A DNA stretch of 25,252 nt, taken from Candidatus Sumerlaeota bacterium (GTDB taxonomy: Bacteria > Sumerlaeota > Sumerlaeia > JADFCT01). Made by a program: the position numbers and the translations under genes. The stretch is from the NCBI GenBank assembly GCA_026398575.1, contig JAPLSP010000104.1:1-25252 (forward strand), given 5' to 3'. Below the pieces are notes generated by a model. The model was given only the letters and a program-made list of their open reading frames with translations, was not told the origin of the DNA and ran no database searches. Every line of letters begins with the position of its first letter. Position 1 is the first letter of the stretch. Shown here piece by piece: positions 21,801-22,645 of this stretch.

Positions 21801-22120
21801 ATGTGCCGCTCGATGTGGCGTTCAGCTGGTCCACGACGGGTTCCTTGACCTCCTATGACATCTTCCTGTGGAAATCGGCCGGGGCCAAACCGGCGACGCC
21901 GACTTCAACGGGCCTGACTTCAGCCTCATTCATTCCGCCGGATGATCTCGATCATACGACGGCCTATTCGTGGCAAATCCTGGCGCATAACTTTATCGCC
22001 GTGACGACGGGGCCGGTCTGGACCTTCCAGACGATCCCCTATTATTATCTCGCCATCGTAAGCCCGCAGGGCAATCCGCAGGGCGCCGGCTGGTATGAGA
22101 CGCGCACGACGGCGACCTAG
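629..22120 (+). CDS. Giant secreted multi-domain surface protein (main part, 7,163 residues up to an in-frame amber codon)
   Basis: This frame encodes a mosaic of extracellular beta domains after a Sec signal peptide. In order (residues from ATG 629, approximate): signal 1-59; unique N-terminal domain 60-299; BACON-like domains 300-505; three parallel beta-helices with Ig-like spacers 506-2188; BACON-like 2194-2296; three GSNGYITF plus Fn3-like modules 2297-3507; twelve CARDB repeats 3509-4994; PPC, IPT-like and linker domains 4995-5409; regulatory-like domain 5410-5492; propeller-like region 5507-6226; Pro-Thr linker 6252-6314; DUF7619/DUF11-like plus Fn3-like 6316-6599; four ASH repeats 6603-7041; Fn3-like 7042-7138; start of InlB-like repeats to 7163. 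No catalytic domain is recognisable, so the role is probably adhesion, matrix formation or cell-surface structure. It appears monocistronic. The TAG at 22118 is not the natural end, because the frame and the repeat continue to 24928, making about 8,099 residues. An alternative start is ATG 587, which has no ribosome binding site. Confidence 0.9.
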   Translation: MNSNAIMVSSRLGNSKTTKTEAGSYANLLPALNVLKKWRGLLSLFALALWVSMAASAPAQTLVDGQGYTWDFYYWSGRLYYGSNHAYDYAFYLTADGGGFSSPSPYTTELDGRQFVWGPATMGGNQLKVTRKAYVSPLDHFVRYLEIIENPYDVDIATYLYVEGNLGSDVNTSITLSSSGDQFVNPTDQWYCSEDPTDFYSSPSLNSNWWGNGGYLAPNGESLNPGWSYFYTQFNFTIPAHSTRVFMHFQGQNLNAAAAAANANFLQALPPAALVGINGTEWGSMANWPKDLATQNLNEGFFATGPAGGPFTPASKDYGITNQTGLATTWTAQAGASWLSLNSNSGTLLAGASTTLTVSINTNANALAVGDYDAAVTITCGRTGMAQLIPVHLKVYEWMQVTPATNSQLQGIMGGPFSPNCVSYTIKNRGTSQISWSATRGQTWLQAPSPSGGLLAAGAETAVNFCLDATADNLTPRVTTSVLTFQNNTRVSEATSRVLQLTVIGVVYVDQNATGLGDGSTWDNAYVTLQDAITTAASQGKWVWVAAGEYTGPFTLSSNVHVYGGFTGTAGSRETRLSQRNWNTNVTTLRGGSSVVTMSSLVNSAIDGFTITGGSGGSYGGGLYISYCNNTNALANCRIIQNTTEDYGGGVYLYSSALPIDNCFIAGNITNYYYSNYGGGLYGAYSSSRVTSCVIVDNFCNASYYGYGGGLYLSSCGSMQFRSCVISGNKTWVNYYGSYGGGIYLSSSNSYFENCLITGNLANGGNYYNAYCYGGGVYCNSSSPSFVNCTIAGNSSISNYGVANSLSGGIYVYSSSNPRLVNTILDDNNRFAIYEASANASPTSLTHSCFGLGNADGDYYKYSGSLTLTGANAINMNVPNATANVGGDISFIMGASSSWTNSTYDSGTGRTTLSDSTNPFTAGALAGKMIVGNTANRKQYYIISNTANSIEVFGDASAAVPTASVYRLADYHLQNGSAALDRADAALAPSTDLEGAARPGSDAKVDIGAYEALASYVPPTDTQAPVSQALTLPSVQSNAIFSVPFAASDAESGVKDVWLMSRKDGGAWTTYTLATQSPISFDTSISGDGRYEFFTVARDNVLNIESKTPRVEAVTVVAANFSGTKAYVDLNATGSELGTSWANAYRKIQTGIEVAAAKGAGQVWVADGAYFEVITMKNGVAVYGGFQGAPVNETLLTQRNPYSNPAVIDGSKAANGAPATHVVTFSNVTTAALNGFIVTGGVTTTGATGNYGAGVYCSNLDSGNEIAYCKLVGNDATVNNGYGGGLYLTAASPAIRDCFISGNIAYYAGGGVYIADSSNPRFENTIISGNSLSYYYSYGGGVYVYNSSPNFINCVISSNYTYSPYYGYGTVFLDSSAAPGFVNCVFEGNNPRAIYEYNSVPTTVSHCLFYSNSNADYRSNTFGDLNGANNINMNVPQAWNNVDGNPSFLNGDSGTWTNTPIYDPITNRTTLFDTAKNFADNALKGLLLNPNNSQYRQALILSNTSATIEVADNCTGFVSSGIGYRILDYHLTDGSAALDRGYVAAAAPNDFDWPPDARPGTDGLVDIGADEAQPSFTPAADVTSPVSRVQNLPTEVYTAQFGVPFVASDSGSHVKYVELWYQRESGAWTQWPGTYANSPISFNSAITGGSGRYRFFTIATDNANNVEDMKAVADDDTLVISTFAGSCVYVDKDATGEELGTDWTNALRSINTGLRVAANYSVTQVWVKQGVYNENVVMQSNVALYGSFVGTELFASQRAYKAMEFKPAGTVIVGPGSVAAVAFNQTTTTTLDGFTLRRTGGSGSGGGAYFSQANASNSIINCAFTGSNVYYGGGIYMDSSAPLIKDCVIAANYANDYGGAFYISYSQPVLDHCHIASNRSYSHGGAIYAYNSTISMNRCTIIGNQTTYGNGGAIYNNYCNLTAVNCFFDGNESGYHGGAIFSYGDYYGNWGKVNLVNCLLRNNVVLNGGYYGGIYLNYYANLSAINTIFTGNTRGAIYESDNTTTPSAVMNCCFFNNPDGDYYDFYDGTLVGAARINGSFPGATGNVDGDPMLRLSDSGVWDGAPVYDAANYQTALTDSTASFPPGVLVGRNICPNTSSRREALITSNTGTVIYVAGDWTGAAPQGSVYTFVSYRTVSGSSCIDRGTSNSAPSVDIDNNPRPVDVPNVGATGAAYSYDIGVYEAPVSAIDALSIVPSLSFDAAGPPGGPFAPSSRQYTLKNIGGAALNWQASVDAPWLAVSPASGNLGAGVVTTVTLALNGQAALLTTQSIYSAAATFINLSSGAQQQRLATLHVFVDHFTEYFSNSDNDLDNTQITFTPDGSANFYNVCAKPVDAFPVDPASGVSLGMTGYDTYAQVDVPTTLAVSLYGTSYTTLYVGSNGYITFNSGDTYWSPSFASHFNQPRISGLYYEFGIGSADQIVWNELPDRVVVTYQNLGGNTSYQIEMFTTGTLAGTIRLTYLGIGISGGLAGLSDGHGTPAGFVESDLTAYVCQTGSVAFDKPIYNCSSDMAIELADAGLAGALYYTLTVTAQSGDSELVELAELPINSGSFYGTLQLSGGVRVPGDGVLEVVNGDTISAVYHDALTGLGGSANVTAIAHTDCHAPQVSNVQVTNLYSNQATVTFDLDEKASAVYVYYYYNSCYRYWSASGDAATTHQAIVLNLYYAQTTYYFSIETHDANGNVGVFDNGGVCYTLTAPARADYFTEWFSGSNDLSNQTLLFTPDGSNNFYAICRNATSAFPTDPAGGVDLGLVGNDFTSVTLTGGKTVSLYGMTTSVLYIGANGYITFGAGDIEYTPSPTNHFDLPRISGLFEGLAPTTGALTFKQFADRAVVTWNGVPRWGFSDSNSFQIELYYDGTITITQLAVSNNASVLCGLSRGQGVPPDFINSNLSGYGSCSRGTIFFDKSVYSGNDTVHIRVTDSDLKGIVRLLIGVATSGGDSEVVQLIETPANSGVFIRQMPTQVSTVVTSDLTLQVADGQTITATYNDADDGTGSPRVVQATALVDARAPVISSVTITGVYSNQAIVNFSTDEQSATQIRYGLACGSLTQTKAGAAGTTQQAILLNSLTPGTQYFFTVVATDPYGNGVEDDNHGACYSFQTPATINYYTEWFNSYDFDLSDSILTFMPDGSASFYQVCRSPITEFAVDPTSATPISLANDDSALITLSTGTSVLLYGQAYNSFYIGSNGYITFTAPDTQSAPSYGNHFNAPRVSALFTNLNPETGGVISWQELPDRAVVTFSGVPTYYWDPNSFQIELFFNGAIRITYLTMSTQNGIVGLSQGQGLAPDFVESNLGAAADCGVGILQFNSDLYNCSDIVGVQLTDVDQVGQGITTVTVTNTVSDTETLTLVETPAGSGQFSGYVNTSGAAAVVGDHILEVADGQTIRVQYMDTQLGTTATQIRTDTAQIDCAPPIISGVTLAQRVITEATIAFDLNEADPAEIRYGTDCSSTIMILAVNGASTHRQGRLTSLLPATTYYYKVAATDAAGNVAVDDNGGMCYSFTTYDWPDVTVSALTPLPATLNIGEQLSVSWTVHNALSGPALGVWTDKIYLSADDQPGGDIALADGERLRASELAPGGDYSAVVNVQIPAVAPGDYFIVAKADVNGELTEKDDNNNTRVAGPIHINAQNLVASDIAAVTGAYTRQRVDVSWKVANHGTVGVLRDWEDGVYLSADGQFNGGDPLIGQMTRPSVLLPGNDYTNNTSVVIPGVAEGDYWLMAKADIANVIMESDETDNVTSMVVHVSRPNLAILTATAPSAAGTGANIQVTWQVSNPSLYPAVAPWTDKIYLSDYMTTTPDVLLGSIPHADTLGVGGDYTSSASLQIPGTVVEGNYFVLVVANGDGGLPETTLADNATSSGWIAITRPNLLVTDVQKPDVGYTARQSLISWTVKCDSTVAAVGDWVDKIYLSNDAVIGGDIELLSLGRPVTLDPGQTYARSATVTIPKNLPGGDYYFVVKTDANDNLPERDETDNTTLTSKITIIVSPCSDLSISNVQILNASVYPGDTAYIDWDVTNIGAVATDAPFWNDRIYLSRNTAWDSGDIHITPDFQNPMALASGESYHRTGSFTVPTGLVGEYYVVVVCDASNNLDECNESNNSALSAGTIDVQVIIPPIISVTHVQTTPTALVAGAPIDVSWSITNTGGQPATNFHLDFAILLSSDGSISTGDDYFFNYHVGVMSIANLAVGEESTSVTVRVNLPFDKWGDWNIIVWPDPPLWMPYQRSFGVLPVTIDPPFPSDLMVDTVDNSTQGVTGYPVNVQWTVRNASAEPTHVNYWVDAVYLTQDPNFLTGNILVGQYPHYGVLETLDSTYTAQMNVPIPNNISGTYWVFVKTDVNNAVYEYTYDDNNLTSSPNPIVITAPDLTVASVNASSEAISGQMIHVDWAVQNIASVPTWGGASWSDRIWLSVDNDLGTAADNVLLGSSTYPGGVLDAGSSYTKGADVLLPESANGSYYFFVVTDAAGQLYEADEGNNAASGTTATIVAYRPADLQITKLTVLAGGSAPVKVESNSTLRVDWTVKNMGTGLMNATSWNDAIYLSDSGVVDANARLVATVPHNGQLDVNSSYNGMAIVTIPIDYVGAQIRIIVVTDAQNSVYESDNTNNTRLSRPFEIVWPHPDLVITNVGVSQGTPVNEAINISWTIQNRNGQIDASQYWSDVVYLSNDRILDAGDTVLRTLARSGPLGYQAAYSRALYNVPIPPNLTGEYYIIVQTDAQNTLDESDESNNTRLVVLRLNTSPDAPDLTVASIDAPSTAASGQQMTFSYTVNNVGGGPATAGYWYDALYLSRDPYLDPTQDVYLGYYTHTGALDGGSSYTVAQTIRVPSGLSGAYYVIVVTDSNNAVTEANESNNLLANATAIQISLPPPADLLVNGASIVVANPGTAKIIGENLSVDWTVDNVGASEASGGWSDAVYLSADNYLDINDLEVGKARHQGTLNPGGSYAGSLFSPVPPMAPGLYHVLLRTDVFNEVRETAEGELNNTTASLGTITVDCWELPLGTTDTTHQLSNGVEHFYKITNVPSGADLLVSLDCGQNTAFNDLYLRYGTVPDRGHYDLTNEDNWAADQTLVVPGTTSGTYYVMIHADNISGAADYSISAQLIPFTMRNINPETAGNAGQITLEIQGARFTPTTTFQFVPAGNPAPILDEIRMGVKPVKYDGPTTLIVASSVHYVNSALVYATFDLTGVDTGSYDLYAVRFVEELPSNNTTATLAAAFTITPGVGPHVTLALNGPSVVRVDRIYTFYATYTNIGDSDAVAPLITLYSPTNTAMGVKLNNLASADTLQILGINYDKGPAGILRPGQQFSVPIYYMSGSTPMKFRAYLTKAEDARPIDWDALELQIKPSNVDPNLWPGAFEAVKMRVGTSWGSYVGALAKVATRMGDINLRTADVKEMWAYFMGGAIGVGEGTISGVVYDDSVTTPNTPLGNVQVILWTSYNDGIIRTTTSSANGAFTFRGIVRDQYEILVADREVDPPVVLTHAGVGAVTNVKVHTKIPAAVPVVPPKVYYEAPQILTLNGETHLIYIRDGQVYHALRSGGDWTPPQAVPNVKGTNVKAIASPNLLGGTDAGLALFWQEGWSGNDIAIKYALGRKSGADWQWSQPALYTSGTVASMKQAVTADASGKVVSVWQMRDMTDIEDDTDLYYKNGQINPADVSWDSMQGILLLDKPVQLATGETLPAGTPVFIMADGSAYYVRDRENCKGWAESFNITFSFKKDGNVPAFIPYIGGRNNMEVAGQIAGEANLIGAKVSGNVSGALEFLGGRVTGQAGGQVEVVWKIDKKTCKYVWDEASLTGFAGAEGKFPIPQLTWATPSIPFIGTLAKIEVGIIVGGKISGTLFWKAGGGLIPSGKMVGDFKLGFYGLFECIGGVEVTVTGTGNLQVTLDKTGISISDAFFSIEVEVKWKRWKFTFGARYPDRGDDPILDYPYGDAPPKRGPRYASLDAAIRATMLETDRQKITETVVMDPKKGRANVWGSNSVLSDVASDLADDSEPALAVGPDGSTIHLLWSHASEDPSVTLADTVRTARFNGTAWTAVETIPGSSGFIESMAVAADSAGAMIAVWPQGNADSYTSASDVNTVMDASNRTQMWYARKASAVSPWSTPQAITTDMSGPSHWPVLSTDAAGDLWMIWAQQTAVGSFQQMLLAMKWNSGTMSWPTTATVLASGPVRSAVSLAPVSTTMTMAVWSQTANDYLNDPSISEASVIFSSVYAGGVWSAATTISLVEASPAAAPVVKRDLLSFSVPFFPPKCACESPSPSPKHSPTPKQTPTPKPTPTPSPTPTHSPTPPPTPTPGPTPPPPPPPPPDGPPAPYDPDPLYSRDPNIKVGPKGAGLGQFIRRGEDMEITIHFENDPALANAPAQSVTVTDQLSPLLDWKTFRLVEVTVSSTTIRTPQRARYNGQVDMPNGLRAKVDASINIITGEVKWKMNAVDKNTGQLTTDPTLGLLPVNDPATHDGEGLVIFLIRPLGTAAGGSVITNKATIVFDTNAPIETNEIFNTLDVTAPQSAVDPLPALSTNPNINLTWSGADTTSESGIADYTIYVSEDGGPWGVAIDTTNQSNGYYYGAIGHSYAFYSIARDLTGNVEVAPSAPDTVTFVPSPTVLASPPGLDFGDQHIAAGPSKPLQVTITNAFGADLEFTGDGLAITGPDLSSFQIANSPPLAPLTSGSSLIVTLTFDPSTAGTKNASLLITTNDINNSSLTVSLTGVGMDTPLMVTGGPLLFGDQRVDAGPTAAQAVSLINTTATAIHFTGAGIALTGADPGEFSISNAPSTGSAIIAGTTPTISVKFDPTSPGFKTAFLRITTDGGDSNVALSGNGLDQKIAVSTTSLTFPDQDVDEGPTAPMVVTIINTGTADLRFTAGGIQIAGANADQFAFDGAPSTATLAPGASVNVALVFNPSSVGDKSATLLIATDDRNQPLTSIALAGSGIDEQVQVSPLLVDFTGVDIEAGPAGPLDVTITNVGTNALSFTGAGILKTGDTHNVFMVVMPSTATLAPGGSAIAQVYFAPVTQTTESANLIITTSDDAQPTVTVSLTGFGVSRPGMPFNPNPPNGAIDVPLDVAFSWSTTGSLTSYDIFLWKSAGAKPATPTSTGLTSASFIPPDDLDHTTAYSWQILAHNFIAVTTGPVWTFQTIPYYYLAIVSPQGNPQGAGWYETRTTAT
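806..1525 (+). other. Unique N-terminal aromatic-rich beta domain of unknown function
   Basis: About 240 residues rich in Tyr, Trp, Gly and Ser (for example TWDFYYWSGRLYY-like stretches and VWGPATMGGNQLKVTRK), ending with an Ala-rich helix-like segment (NLNAAAAAANANFLQALPP). It is not repeated elsewhere in the protein. I do not recognise the family. A carbohydrate-binding-like beta-sandwich is possible from the aromatic content, but no diagnostic motif supports that. The codons here are visibly more AT-rich than in the rest of the gene. Confidence 0.5.
917..924 (+). repeat. G8 homopolymer inside the 5' coding region
   Basis: Eight consecutive G residues encode Gly97-Gly99 (GGG GGG GGA). Gain or loss of one base would shift the frame near the start of an 8,099-residue protein. 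Poly-G tracts of this length are the classical substrate for slipped-strand phase variation in surface genes, and are also prone to sequencing error. Confidence 0.8.
1526..2143 (+). repeat. Two tandem BACON-like beta-sandwich domains
   Basis: Two copies share the pattern G-GGPF-P-Y-(I/T)-N-G followed by W-(L/A) and a Ser/Thr-rich SGTLLAGAST or SGGLLAAGAE segment. The first is at about 1526-1815 (GPAGGPFTPASKDYGITN) and the second at about 1823-2143 (GIMGGPFSPNCVSYTIKN). A third copy lies downstream at 7208-7516. BACON-type domains are usually extracellular spacers or mucin/carbohydrate-associated modules; here they probably act as spacers. Confidence 0.65.
2144..7190 (+). repeat. Three tandem parallel beta-helix units with Ig-like spacers
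   Basis: Each unit opens with the signature YVD.(D/N)ATG...G(T/S).W.NA...(L/I)..(G/A)I (helix 1 at 2150, helix 2 at 4007, helix 3 at 5696). A V(W/H)V..G.Y and (V/L)YG.F module follows, then 6-8 coils of the type GGG(V/I/L)Y...S.P...NC.I.GN, and a choice-of-anchor-Q-like tail ending D(I)GAYEA, DIGADEA or DIGVYEA. Approximate helix limits are 2144-3670, 4001-5345 and 5690-7190. Helices 1 and 2 are each followed by an Ig-like domain starting with (D/T)..(A/S)PVS (3686-4000 and 5369-5672). Right-handed beta-helices of this kind occur in polysaccharide lyases, Pmp-type adhesins and large surface proteins; no lyase catalytic residues were identified. The coils are marked by a near-invariant Cys. 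Confidence 0.8.
7208..7516 (+). other. Third BACON-like domain, linking beta-helix 3 to the nidogen-like modules
   Basis: It carries the same signature as the two upstream copies: GPPGGPFAPSSRQYTLKN, then LNWQASVDAPWLAVSP and SGNLGAGVVTTVTL. Its position between two different repeat arrays supports a spacer role. Confidence 0.65.
7517..11149 (+). repeat. Three GSNGYITF (nidogen-like) modules, each followed by an Fn3-like domain
   Basis: Units begin near 7517, 8738 and 9950. Each shows (F/Y)(F/Y)TE(Y/W)F, DL, FTPDGS..FY, a Cys, then SLYG...(L/F)Y(V/I)G(S/A)NGYITF, (N/H)HF..PR(I/V)S(G/A)L, (L/A)(P)DR(V/A)VVT, FQIE(L/M)F and a GLS.G.G..P.F..SNL close. A second beta segment (..F(D/N)..(I/V/L)Y.., LVE.P..SG.F, LEV.DG.TI) follows, and then an Fn3-like domain containing an (I/V)..V.(I/V).N(L/V)YSNQA-like strand and a C-Y-S/T-F/L end (8438-8735, 9653-9947, 10862-11149). 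The nidogen-like label rests on the GSNGYITF and PR-SGL pattern and is moderate. Fn3-like copy 1 has an unusual Tyr run encoded by TAT/TAC repeats near 8532-8570. Conserved Cys pairs suggest disulfides and an oxidising extracellular location. Confidence 0.7.
11153..15610 (+). repeat. Array of twelve CARDB repeats
   Basis: Twelve units of about 119-131 residues each follow (P)DL.(V/I)..(V/I)....G..(V/I).W.V.N.G......W.D.(I/V)YLS.D, then L..G..Y......VP......G.YY..V.(T/A)D..N.(V/L).E.(D/N)E.(N/D)N. Approximate unit starts are 11153, 11513, 11870, 12227, 12584, 12959, 13334, 13712, 14084, 14477, 14843 and 15224. CARDB (cell-adhesion-related domain in bacteria) is an Ig-like fold found in large surface adhesins, and the acidic D..N...E..E.NN strip suggests metal binding. 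Unit 6 (12959-13333) has lost this strip. The array would form a rod tens of nanometres long that projects or connects the N- and C-terminal parts. Confidence 0.85.
15611..16855 (+). other. PPC, IPT/TIG-like and DUF11-like domains plus a linker
   Basis: 15611-15940 looks like a bacterial pre-peptidase C-terminal (PPC) domain: G...HFYKI, L.V.LDC....NDLYLRYG, then GTYYVMIHA and ADYSISAQL. 15941-16288 reads as an IPT/TIG-like domain (NINPETAGNAGQITLEIQG, then TTTFQFV and GSYDLYAVR). 16289-16610 is a beta domain with YTFYATYTNIGDSDAVAPL, related to DUF11/CARDB-type folds. 16604-16855 is a Trp-rich, helix-prone linker (IDWDALELQIKPS, VGTSWGSYVGALAKVATRMG) that recurs, from memory, in other giant CARDB proteins just before a regulatory-like domain. 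PPC domains usually accompany secreted proteases, but no protease domain is present here. Confidence 0.6.
16856..17105 (+). other. Carboxypeptidase-regulatory-like (Cna-B-type) domain
   Basis: GTISGVVYDDS...TPLGNVQVILW, then TTSSANGAFTFRGI and YEILVADREV match the strand pattern of carboxypeptidase-regulatory-like beta-sandwiches (G.I.G.V.D.....L..V.V, T...G.F.F..(I/L)). These modules are structural spacers in secreted proteins. No sortase-type isopeptide residues could be assigned by eye. Confidence 0.65.
17147..19305 (+). other. Beta-propeller-like region interrupted by a 227-residue amphipathic insert
   Basis: 17147-17572 and 18590-19305 carry blade-like repeats. Examples are HLIYIRDGQVYHAL, GLALFWQEGWSGND and GKVVSVWQMRD in the first part, and STIHLLWSHASEDPS, AMIAVWPQGN and DLWMIWAQQT in the second. 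All show the hydrophobic-(V/I/L)-W pattern at the end of a strand followed by an acidic or amide turn. Between them, about 17720-18400 holds Gly-rich alternating strands (VSGNVSGALEFLGGRVTG, KIEVGIIVGGKISGTLF, FSIEVEVKWKRWKFTFGA) with four Cys. I do not recognise the insert. It could be a beta-solenoid or a membrane-active beta-hairpin segment. The propeller label rests on the repeat rhythm only. Confidence 0.5.
19382..19570 (+). other. Pro-Thr-rich linker ending in a nine-proline run
   Basis: After a CAC motif, the sequence becomes (S/T)P repeats (SPSPSPKHSPTPKQTPTPK and so on) built on an imperfect CCGACG hexamer. It closes with eight CCT codons plus CCC, giving nine prolines. Such linkers are extended, often glycosylated spacers between folded parts of secreted proteins. 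The nine-proline run would need EF-P for efficient translation. Confidence 0.9.
19523..19546 (+). repeat. (CCT)8 microsatellite in frame
   Basis: Eight uninterrupted CCT units in the coding frame, each a proline codon, followed by CCC. Slippage here would change linker length without breaking the frame. Confidence 0.95.
19574..20425 (+). other. DUF7619/DUF11-like domain plus an Fn3-like domain
   Basis: SRDPNIKVGPKG......GEDMEITIHFEND.A.A.APAQSVTVTDQLSPLLDW and TNKATIVFDTNAPIETNEI are, from memory, the signature of a domain that follows CARDB arrays in many giant environmental proteins (DUF7619 or DUF11-like). From about 20135, an Fn3-like segment (TAPQSAVDPLP, INLTWSGAD..S.SGIADYTIYVSEDGG, YAFYSIARDLTGNVE) follows. 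Both are structural beta domains. The exact database name should be treated as tentative. Confidence 0.6.
20435..21750 (+). repeat. Four tandem choice-of-anchor-D (ASH/HYDIN-like) repeats
   Basis: Units of about 109-112 residues start near 20435, 20762, 21089 and 21425. Each shows L(D/L)F(G/P)DQ.(V/I)..GP......(V/I)(T/S)(I/L)(I/T)N followed by (F/L).FTG.G(I/L).(I/L)TG.(D)...F.(I/V)...PS(T), a L.PG.S..(V).(V/L).F.P...G...A.L.I.T.D and a final SL(T)G.G(M/V/I)D. Unit 4 has TGVDIEAGP in place of the F-G-D-Q-x-V pattern but keeps the rest. These Ig-like domains are common spacers in secreted bacterial proteins. Confidence 0.75.
21752..22040 (+). other. Fn3-like domain
   Basis: PGMPFNPNPPNGAIDVPLDV, then FSWSTTGSLTSYDIFLW and TAYSWQILAHN...TTGPVWTFQT match the common bacterial Fn3 pattern (P..P.NGA..V...V.FSW, Y.(I/V).(L/V), Y.W.(I/V).A.N......P.W.F.T). 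Confidence 0.7.
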
Positions 22121-22645
22121 TCGGTCACCAGTCCGTGGGCGCAAGACGGATGCTCTCGGTGGGTGACGGCGCAGGTTACCGGCCAGGTTTATATGGACCG
22201 CCATACCACGGTCACGATTCCCTGGACCGAGCAGTTCTATCTGCTGGTTGATTCGCCCCGGGGCGCCCCGGCGGGATCGGCATGGTATAACGCCGGGACC
22301 AACGCGCCTTGGTCGGTCACGTCGCCGATTTATATCGCCTCGGATGACCGCTGGGTGGCCAATCCGGCCTCCGGCAATGCGCTGATGGCCAACTGCACGA
22401 CGGTCACGGTGGCCTGGGGACGCGAGTTCCTGCTGAGCGCCGCCGCCGACCCGGCTGTGGGAGGCGTCATCACGGGAGACTCAGGCTGGCAGGCGCAAGG
22501 CGCCAGCGTCACCGTGTCGGTGACGCCGAAGCCGGGTTATGTTTTCACTCGGTGGATTGGCGATGTGCCGGCGGGCATGGAGTTGCTGCCTTCGCTGTTG
22601 ATGACGATGGATCAGCCCCGCGTCACGACCGCCATCCTGGAGCGC
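22042..22645 (+). repeat. Three InlB-like (GWY..GT.A..SVT) repeats spanning the amber codon
   Basis: Copy 1 (22042-22225) reads YLAIVSPQGNPQGAGWYETR, TTAT, amber, SVTSPWAQDGCSRWV and ends TTVTIPWTEQ. Copy 2 (about 22226-22426) reads YLLVDSPRGAPAGSAWYNAG, TNAPWSVTSPIYIASDDRWV and ends TTVTVAWGRE. Copy 3 (about 22427-22645) is a more canonical bacterial repeat with DPAVGGVITGDSGWQAQGAS and VTVTPKPGYVF-like Trp endings. Copies 1 and 2 align without gaps around the amber, which sits exactly where copy 2 has Trp (TGG at 22310-22312). Confidence 0.75.
22118..22120 (+). other. In-frame amber (TAG) codon 7164 splitting the giant gene
   Basis: TAG interrupts the frame at codon 7164 counted from 629. 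The next 935 codons are open in the same frame, and the interrupted repeat continues across it. A single G-to-A transition from TGG explains it, since the sister repeat has TGG there. The natural end of the gene at 24926 is also TAG, followed by terminators, so TAG is evidently a stop in this genome. Possible explanations are a nonsense mutation, inefficient termination or a base error in the assembly. Confidence 0.85.

Noticed and set aside
22118..22120. Reassignment of TAG to Trp or another amino acid in this organism
   Set aside because: The gene also ends with TAG at 24926, directly followed by hairpins, and no other TAG appears in about 8,100 codons. One isolated TAG at a place where the sister repeat has TGG is simpler as a mutation or base error. 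The downstream context is not a known readthrough motif.
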